10,349 nt of DNA, from assembly GCA_016783355.1 (NCBI GenBank), contig JADHWR010000040.1, forward strand, positions 1 through 10,349, given 5' to 3'. The DNA comes from Candidatus Omnitrophota bacterium. Lineage in GTDB: Bacteria > Omnitrophota > Gorgyraeia > Gygaellales > JAHJCI01. Numbering within the stretch: position 1 is the stretch's first letter; every line of letters starts with the position of its first letter. Made by a program: the position numbers and the translations under genes. Under the pieces are notes generated by a model. The model saw only the letters and a list, made by a program, of their open reading frames with translations, was not told where the DNA came from and did no database searches. This document shows, in pieces, positions 6,592 through 10,349 of this stretch.

Positions 6592-7707
6592 CTAATTGAT
6601 ATATACTCGCGGCACCCGATTGCCGATACCGCAGACAATCTCATAAGGAATAGTCTGAGAAAGTCGGGCTAACTCCTCAGTGCTGATGCACGAGGTTCTT
6701 TGCCGGCCAATAAGCACTGCCTCATTGCCAAGTTTAACTCTTGAATTTCCCACATCCACTATAATCTGGTCCATACATACTGCCCCGCTGATTCCAAACC
6801 GCCTTCCTTTGATTAAAACATCTGCGCGGTTGGAAAGACTGCGCGGATAGCCATCGCCATAGCCAATAGGTAAAATTGCCAGTGTGGTTTCTTTTCTTGT
6901 TGTATAGGAATGGCCGTAGCTTATACCCTGGCCAGCGGAAACACGCTTTAAATAGATAATCCGGCTCTTAAGCGAGAGAACCGGCTTTAGTTTTATGTCG
7001 AGGCCTGGCTTAGGATAGATTCCATAAAGCATCAAGCCTGGCCTGACAAGATTAAAATAACTATCCGCATAGCTAATGATTCCCATACTATTAGCCGCGT
7101 GAAATAAGGGAATCTGTATCTGCATTCTTTTTAAATCGCCAATGAGTTGATTAAAGCTCTCAATCTGATAATGGGTAAATTTAGGGTCGCAGTCTGCGCA
7201 GGGAAAGTGGGTAAACAAACCCTCGATTTGGAGATTAGAAAGACGACCAATCTCTTTGATAAACTTTATAACCTCTCTGTATAAAATACCCAACCTGCCC
7301 ATCCCTGTATCCACCTTAATATGCACCCCAATAAGCTTGCCTGTCCTTCTTGCCTTTTGATTCAGTCTTAAGGCTAATTCGTAATCAGAAACAGTCTGGG
7401 TGAGGTTATATTTGAGAACTGCCCCAATGTCCTTATTAAGGATATTACCAAGAATTAAGATTGGTAATCTTATCTTATTTTCTCTTAAGATAATCGCCTC
7501 ATCGATACTGGCCACCCCCAGATAGTCAACATCAAGTTTTGCTAATCTTTTTGCTATGGGCAGCATCCCATGACCGTAGGCATCACACTTCACCACTGCT
7601 GCAATTTTAACATTCGGCCCTACTATTTTTTTTATCTGTTTAAAATTAAACTCCAGATTAGATAGATTTACTTCTACCCAGGTCGGCCGGTAAAAATTAT
7701 AATTCAT
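6592..7707 (-). CDS. alr: alanine racemase
   Basis: Alr is a PLP enzyme that interconverts L- and D-alanine, supplying D-Ala for peptidoglycan. From ATG 7707 it is 371 residues, the standard length. RPTWVEVNLSNLEFNF (7-22) is the usual opening; IAAVVKCDAYGHG (35-47) holds the PLP lysine K40; the barrel continues through HIKVDTGMGRLG (129-140), LFTHFPCAD (164-172) and VRPGLMLYGIYP (221-232). In the C-terminal domain, GISYGHSYTT (261-270) carries the second catalytic base Y264, and CMDQ (311-314) and GIGNRVPRVY (360-369) are conserved. The frame stays open upstream to 7854, but those 49 codons only read through repeat DNA inside tsaB. ATG 7707 lies one base after the tsaB stop and begins just before the conserved fold, so I take it as the real start. 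Confidence 0.95.
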   Translation of the reverse strand: MNYNFYRPTWVEVNLSNLEFNFKQIKKIVGPNVKIAAVVKCDAYGHGMLPIAKRLAKLDVDYLGVASIDEAIILRENKIRLPILILGNILNKDIGAVLKYNLTQTVSDYELALRLNQKARRTGKLIGVHIKVDTGMGRLGILYREVIKFIKEIGRLSNLQIEGLFTHFPCADCDPKFTHYQIESFNQLIGDLKRMQIQIPLFHAANSMGIISYADSYFNLVRPGLMLYGIYPKPGLDIKLKPVLSLKSRIIYLKRVSAGQGISYGHSYTTRKETTLAILPIGYGDGYPRSLSNRADVLIKGRRFGISGAVCMDQIIVDVGNSRVKLGNEAVLIGRQRTSCISTEELARLSQTIPYEIVCGIGNRVPRVYIN

Positions 7708-7708
7708 C

Positions 7709-7727
7709 TTAATCTGTGTAATCTGTT
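7709..7727. repeat. 9-bp tandem direct repeat at the tsaB stop / alr start
   Basis: TAATCTGTG (7710-7718) is followed directly by TAATCTGTT (7719-7727), one mismatch. On the minus strand it reads ACAGATTACACAGATTA and encodes the last TsaB residues and its stop. From memory, this type of GATTACACAGATT string is a common dispersed short repeat in several bacterial lineages; a genome search would settle it. Confidence 0.45.
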
Positions 7728-8722
7728 TTTTCCGCCAAAATAATTGGCGGATTCGCCTCCGCCATAAGAACTGGCGGATGCGCCAATCCCGCCATAATAC
7801 TTTGGCGGGTCGCCAACGCTTTGTGGCGACTTTCTGGTGCAAATCCCGCCACAATACTTTGGCGGGTCGCCAACGCTTTGTGGCGACTTTGTGGCGAAAT
7901 CTGGCATTCTTTTGGATATAAATAAATTGGGCCCAATCTAAAAGGGTCAGAGAAACTCTTTCTCTGAATTAACTGCTGGGCAATTCTCAATAAATTCCCT
8001 GCCTGAGGATAGTAAAAATTCTCATTCAAGATAATGCCTGATTTAATCCTTCTCTCGATAAATTCTTGATAGCGCAGGAGGCCGTCCCCTAAAAAAACAA
8101 TCTGTTCCTCTGAACCTATTTTATTGAATAAATCTTCAATACCGATAAGAAGATAGCGGCTTAATCTCTGTAATTTAGTGCATTTCGATTTATATAAAGC
8201 GCAATAAAGCATATCTCGCTTTGCATCCACTAATACGCAGATATATCCCTTGCTATATGGTAGTGCACTATAAGCAATGACATCAAGGGACGATGTGGCA
8301 ACGACGGGTTTTTTTAAGGCAAAGGAGAGTGCTTTTATTGTTGATAAGCCAATGCGCAGTCCCGTAAAAGAACCCGGACCCAAACCAACAGCAAAATAAT
8401 CAATATCCTTCAAATTATAATTAAGTGCTCTTAAGCCCTTTTTTATCGTCGGCAGAAGTAAATCTTTTGTGTTTCTCTGTGCCTCTAAATTATATTCGCG
8501 AAAATGAACCTCTGGACTGCCAACCCATTCGACAAGCTCAGGATTAGCACTGAGCATAGTCGAAGTGCCAAGGGCAACAGAGAGCATTTTACTTGAGGTA
8601 TCAATTGCAAGAACTTTTGTCCTTGCCCCGTTTGAAGTCCCCTGCCTAAAGGCGGGGGCATCCCGCCCTTTCGCAGAAAGGGCGGGATTACTTCGAACGG
8701 GGTTTGTTGTTTCTTGTCTCAT
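7709..8722 (-). CDS. tsaB: t6A synthesis protein TsaB carrying three repeat-derived in-frame segments
   Basis: TsaB is the inactive ASKHA-fold partner of TsaD in threonylcarbamoylation of A37 in ANN-decoding tRNAs. The core is clear: KVLAIDTSSKMLSVALG (36-52), REYNLEAQRN (75-84) and LGPGSFTGLRIGLSTIKAL (114-132), then FLGDGLLRY (210-218) and PIYLYPKECQI (265-275). The protein is 337 residues against about 220-235 usually. The surplus matches repeats: residues about 8-35 are encoded by a three-way-junction palindrome, about 53-74 lie over an interrupted palindrome where normal TsaB has a short hairpin turn, and about 276-337 come from a hairpin array with two 19-residue copies (SRHKALATRQSI...). 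The ATG at 8722 is the only usable start: an in-frame TAA lies two codons before it and no ATG, GTG or TTG follows before the core. It overlaps tsaE by 35 bp; alr starts one base after its stop. Confidence 0.9.
   Translation of the reverse strand: MRQETTNPVRSNPALSAKGRDAPAFRQGTSNGARTKVLAIDTSSKMLSVALGTSTMLSANPELVEWVGSPEVHFREYNLEAQRNTKDLLLPTIKKGLRALNYNLKDIDYFAVGLGPGSFTGLRIGLSTIKALSFALKKPVVATSSLDVIAYSALPYSKGYICVLVDAKRDMLYCALYKSKCTKLQRLSRYLLIGIEDLFNKIGSEEQIVFLGDGLLRYQEFIERRIKSGIILNENFYYPQAGNLLRIAQQLIQRKSFSDPFRLGPIYLYPKECQISPQSRHKALATRQSIVAGFAPESRHKALATRQSIMAGLAHPPVLMAEANPPIILAEKTDYTD
7731..7887. repeat. array of six CGCCA/TGGCG hairpins in the tsaB C-terminal coding region
   Basis: Six 7-bp stems with 7-8 nt loops lie head to tail: 7731-7751 and 7758-7778 (TCCGCCA/TGGCGGA), 7788-7809 (CCCGCCA/TGGCGGG), 7809-7830 (GTCGCCA/TGGCGAC), 7845-7866 (CCCGCCA/TGGCGGG) and 7866-7887 (GTCGCCA/TGGCGAC). 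The inner CGCCA/TGGCG is constant, while the outer two bases change together on both arms, so pairing is always kept. It is richer in G+C than the flanking genes. All three minus-strand frames are stop-free across at least 7709-7854. Confidence 0.85.
7785..7893. repeat. 57-bp tandem duplication (19 codons) of a two-hairpin unit
   Basis: The stretch starting at 7785 recurs at 7842, an offset of 57 bp, with only two mismatches over about 50 bp (7795 T versus 7852 C; 7834 C versus 7891 G) before similarity fades. Because 57 is a multiple of three, the TsaB frame is kept and the protein shows two 19-residue copies, SRHKALATRQSIVAGFAPE and SRHKALATRQSIMAGLAHP. Confidence 0.88.
8528..8564. repeat. 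interrupted palindrome inside tsaB
   Basis: Arms TTCGACAAGCTCAG (8528-8541) and CTGAGCATAGTCGAA (8550-8564) pair as TTCGAC/GTCGAA and GCTCAG/CTGAGC around a small AA/ATA internal loop, with an 8-nt apical loop. In the TsaB frame it encodes about residues 53-65 (STMLSANPELVEW region). I recall closely similar CTGAGC...GTCGAA palindromes, translated as NPELVEG-like peptides, being repeated in many bacterial genomes; that is memory and not a search result. Confidence 0.75.
8626..8702. repeat. 77-bp three-way-junction palindromic element across the tsaE-tsaB boundary
   Basis: An outer stem pairs CCCCGTTTGAAGT (8626-8638) with ACTTCGAACGGGG (8690-8702), one non-Watson-Crick position in 13. Inside sit two hairpins: 8639-8658 (CCCC.GCCT around AA, one G-T position) and 8660-8688, a perfect 12-bp stem ATCCCGCCCTTT/AAAGGGCGGGAT with a 5-nt loop. 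The element supplies the tsaE stop codon (8690-8688) and codons about 8-32 of tsaB. It is much richer in G+C than its surroundings. Confidence 0.88.
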
Positions 8723-9194
8723 TCTTTAGGTTTAAAATTATCCCTCTATAAGCCCTGCCAAAAGAAGTAATATTTATCTGGCGCTCTCTTTCGCCTTTTA
8801 TCTTTAAGTCAACGCCCAGATACTCCCTGGGTAGATACCATCCAAGTTTATCTGCCCATTCAATTACAGAAATACCATTGCCATAGAAATATTCTTCGTA
8901 GCCTAAGTCTAAAATATCTCTTATATTCTTAAGGCGATAAAGGTCAAAATGATATAGTGGCGGCTTCCTGCTTTTACCTCTGCCAAAAGGCTGATATTGG
9001 CGCAGGAGAACAAAAGAAGGGCTGATTATTCCTTTTTTATCTAATCCTAAACCCCGGGCAATGCCCTTGGCAAAAACAGTCTTTCCTGCACCCAATGTTC
9101 CAAAAAGGCAAATAATATCACCACAGCTCAAGAATTTCGCAATCCTTTTTGCCAGAGACAAGGTTTGCGATTCGGACTTAGAAATTATTTCCAT
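8688..9194 (-). CDS. tsaE: t6A synthesis ATPase TsaE
   Basis: TsaE is the P-loop ATPase that acts with TsaB and TsaD in tRNA t6A37 formation in the cytoplasm. Numbered from ATG 9194 (168 aa, usual 150-160), LFGTLGAGKTVFAKGIARGL (30-49) is the Walker A region, ISPSFVLLRQY (57-67) a conserved switch, PLYHFDLYRL (79-88) the typical acidic strand, and GISVIEWADKL (107-117) the family signature near the Walker B site. About 8 extra residues (FGRGKSRK, 70-77) precede PLYHFDLYR. The C-terminal residues after about NLKNETRNN come from the first bases of a palindromic element, which also gives the TAA. ATG 9194 gives MEIISKSESQTLSLAK, the expected opening; a TTG four codons upstream is possible but less likely. 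No clear Shine-Dalgarno is visible. tsaB starts 35 bp before its end. Confidence 0.93.
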   Translation of the reverse strand: MEIISKSESQTLSLAKRIAKFLSCGDIICLFGTLGAGKTVFAKGIARGLGLDKKGIISPSFVLLRQYQPFGRGKSRKPPLYHFDLYRLKNIRDILDLGYEEYFYGNGISVIEWADKLGWYLPREYLGVDLKIKGERERQINITSFGRAYRGIILNLKNETRNNKPRSK

Positions 9195-9216
9195 AATGCT
9201 GTGCAAACTTAAGAGC

Positions 9217-9261
9217 GGTCTTCAGAAGTCGAACTTCCGAAATTTACTCTGACCCCTTTTT
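9217..9261. repeat. repeat-like element forming the mtnA 3' end and mtnA-tsaE gap
   Basis: A short inverted repeat GAAGT-CGA-ACTTC (9225-9237) lies between GGTC (9217-9220) and GACC (9251-9254). On the minus strand it is preceded by AAAAAAGGGGTCAGAGTAAA, a string I recall as frequent in dispersed repeats of uncultivated bacteria, sometimes beside REP-type transposases. It encodes the last residues of MtnA (RGQSKFRKFDF) and its TGA. Weak as a fold; repeat status is inferred. Confidence 0.45.
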
Positions 9262-10271
9262 TCTGTTTTCTGTAAAATTCCCTTCTCTGTAATTATCGCT
9301 GTAATTAAATTATGGGGCGTAATATCAAAAGCAGGGTTAAAAACCTTAATTCCTTTCGGAGTAATAGGTTTTTTAAAGAATAAATTTGTAATCTCAAAGG
9401 ACGGGCGTTCCTCAATGGGAATATCTTTGCCCCGCTTTATATTCTTATCAAAACTAGAAAGTGGAGCAACAACATAAAAAGGAATTTTATGGTATTTTGC
9501 CAAAACTGCCAAATTATAAGTACCTATCTTATTTGCGACATCACCATTTCTTGCAATGCGGTCAGCACCAACAAAAATTTTATTGATTCCTCTTTTCTGC
9601 ATCAAGGTTGCAGCCATACTATCGCAGATAAGCGTAACATCGAGCCCCGCCCTCTGTAGCTCCCAGCAACTCAGACGTGCTCCCTGTAAAAGCGGCCTTG
9701 TCTCACAGGCAAAGACAACAAAGTCCTTTCCTTCTTTCTTTGCCCGATAAAGAACCCCCAGGGCAGTGCCATAATCAATAGTGGCCAAGAGTCCGGCATT
9801 GCAAATAGTCAAAATCTTGTCTCCGTTTCTGACTAAACGTGCGCCTTCTCTTCCTATTTTTCGGCAAACACGCTTGTCTTCTTCAATAATATTAAGTGCT
9901 TCCTTCAAAAGAGCATTGTTTAAGCCCTCTTTTGTTTGATAAATATCGCTGTCTATTACTCTCCGCATTCTCTCCAATCCCCAGAAAAGATTAATTGCTG
10001 TCGGTCTCGCTTTTGCTAAATATTGAATGTCTTTGTCTATCTGAGACTTGAGGGCTTCTATATTTTTTGTTCTTCTCTTTCTTGCTGACAAAACCACACC
10101 CAAGGCTGCCGCTGCTGCCAATGCTGGTGCACCACGTACCTGCATTGTCCTTATCGCACGAAAGACCTGAACAATATCTTCAAGATAGATATAGCAGAAT
10201 CTTGCCGGCAATCTCGTCTGGTCAACAATTCTAATTTTGCCTCTATGCCAGGTTATTGTTTGAATCTTCAT
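9222..10271 (-). CDS. mtnA: S-methyl-5-thioribose-1-phosphate isomerase
   Basis: MtnA converts methylthioribose-1-phosphate to methylthioribulose-1-phosphate in methionine salvage and belongs to the eIF2B-alpha-like family. The 349 residues fit the usual 340-350. IVDQTRLP (15-22) opens the substrate region; MQVRGAPALAAAAALG (43-58) binds phosphate; ICNAGLLATIDYGTALG (156-172) carries catalytic C157; ACETRPLLQGARLSCWEL (188-205) is the family signature; and VGADRIARNGDVANKIGTY (234-252) contains catalytic D237 and the NK pair. It ends with NPAFDITPHNLITAIITEKGI, after which a basic tail (about 335-349) looks repeat-derived. An in-cell substrate implies MTA phosphorylase or nucleosidase plus kinase elsewhere; neither is in view. 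The ATG directly precedes the conserved fold, without a Shine-Dalgarno. It is followed after 27 bp by tsaE, so one transcript is likely. Confidence 0.95.
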   Translation of the reverse strand: MKIQTITWHRGKIRIVDQTRLPARFCYIYLEDIVQVFRAIRTMQVRGAPALAAAAALGVVLSARKRRTKNIEALKSQIDKDIQYLAKARPTAINLFWGLERMRRVIDSDIYQTKEGLNNALLKEALNIIEEDKRVCRKIGREGARLVRNGDKILTICNAGLLATIDYGTALGVLYRAKKEGKDFVVFACETRPLLQGARLSCWELQRAGLDVTLICDSMAATLMQKRGINKIFVGADRIARNGDVANKIGTYNLAVLAKYHKIPFYVVAPLSSFDKNIKRGKDIPIEERPSFEITNLFFKKPITPKGIKVFNPAFDITPHNLITAIITEKGILQKTEKRGQSKFRKFDF

Positions 10272-10349
10272 AAATGCGGGGAAACACGGGCTTGCCTTTC
10301 TTAATCCTATCCCTACCTAATTGTTGGATTATCGATTCTGCTGTATGGG
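10243..10349 (-). CDS. possible C-terminal end of an unidentified protein (runs off the right edge)
   Basis: One minus-strand frame is open from the window edge to a TAG at 10245-10243, overlapping the mtnA start by 29 bp. The readable tail is about 34 residues, including ESIIQQLGRDRIKKGKPVF and a PRIYED segment; it is basic then acidic, with no motif I recognise. The other two minus-strand frames contain stops before mtnA. Close packing and short overlaps elsewhere here make a real gene end plausible, but 107 bp of open frame can occur by chance, and the sequence could equally be an untranslated stretch before mtnA. Confidence 0.35.
   Translation of the reverse strand, partial: HTAESIIQQLGRDRIKKGKPVFPRIYEDSNNNLA

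Noticed and set aside
6288..6599. A 103-codon reading frame overlapping the end of lptG
   Set aside because: It is an out-of-frame shadow of the LptG C-terminal helices; the translation is low-complexity and unconserved in type.
7708..7854. A 49-residue N-terminal extension of alanine racemase (start at 7854)
   Set aside because: It reads through the tsaB hairpin array, is Trp/Arg-rich repeat sequence unlike any Alr, and ATG 7707 sits directly after the tsaB stop and before the conserved fold.
7731..7887. A CRISPR array
   Set aside because: The repeated units are contiguous hairpins, with no unique spacers of constant length and no cas genes; the only larger repeat is one 57-bp duplication.
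7704..7907. A 67-codon glycine-rich reading frame on the minus strand
   Set aside because: It is the third frame of the hairpin array within tsaB; it is open only because the repeats lack stops in every frame.
8660..8688. Intrinsic terminator after tsaE
   Set aside because: The 12-bp stem is strong, but no T-run follows it on the minus strand and it lies inside the tsaB coding sequence.
8626..8702. A tRNA or structured ncRNA from the cloverleaf-like fold
   Set aside because: There are only two internal arms, no TPsiC or anticodon-like features and no acceptor end; the sequence is translated as part of TsaB.

Overview
This is an AT-rich, tightly packed bacterial chromosome segment with no RNA genes, transposase genes or phage genes visible. 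An LptF/LptG permease pair (lipopolysaccharide export) and a GT9 heptosyltransferase-type enzyme point to a diderm, Gram-negative-type bacterium. Alanine racemase fits a peptidoglycan cell wall. Few starts have a well-placed Shine-Dalgarno, and genes abut or overlap by a few bases. The overall look reminds me of streamlined uncultivated diderm lineages such as Omnitrophota; that placement is a guess.

Layout. (1) Minus strand, 3555 down to the left edge: pyrE, a GT2 glycosyltransferase with an odd C-terminal half, a GT9 glycosyltransferase, and the N-terminal 270 codons of a NodU/CmcH-type carbamoyltransferase. The last three look like a surface-glycan module, downstream of a pyrimidine gene with which they are probably co-transcribed. 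(2) 3556-3643: a compact divergent promoter region with two TTGACA boxes back to back, each 17 bp from a good -10 box. (3) Plus strand, 3644-6534: comF, lptF, lptG. The predicted comF transcript starts exactly on its GTG, so the gene looks leaderless. (4) A 57-bp convergent gap with no clear terminator. (5) Minus strand, right edge to 6592: the tail of an unidentified gene (tentative), mtnA (methionine salvage), tsaE and tsaB (t6A tRNA modification), and alr.

The most unusual part is the mtnA-tsaE-tsaB-alr stretch. It carries at least four unrelated palindromic or hairpin repeats inside or at the edges of coding sequence. TsaB has taken up three of them in frame: a three-way-junction palindrome as its N-terminus (also supplying the tsaE stop codon), an interrupted palindrome in a surface-hairpin position, and a six-hairpin array with a 57-bp (19-codon) tandem duplication as its C-terminus. 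About 110 of its 337 residues appear to be repeat-derived, while the conserved TsaB core is intact. The mtnA 3' end is also repeat-derived. This resembles the protein-coding palindromic elements known from Rickettsia, but the families here look different and several are stacked in one essential-type gene.
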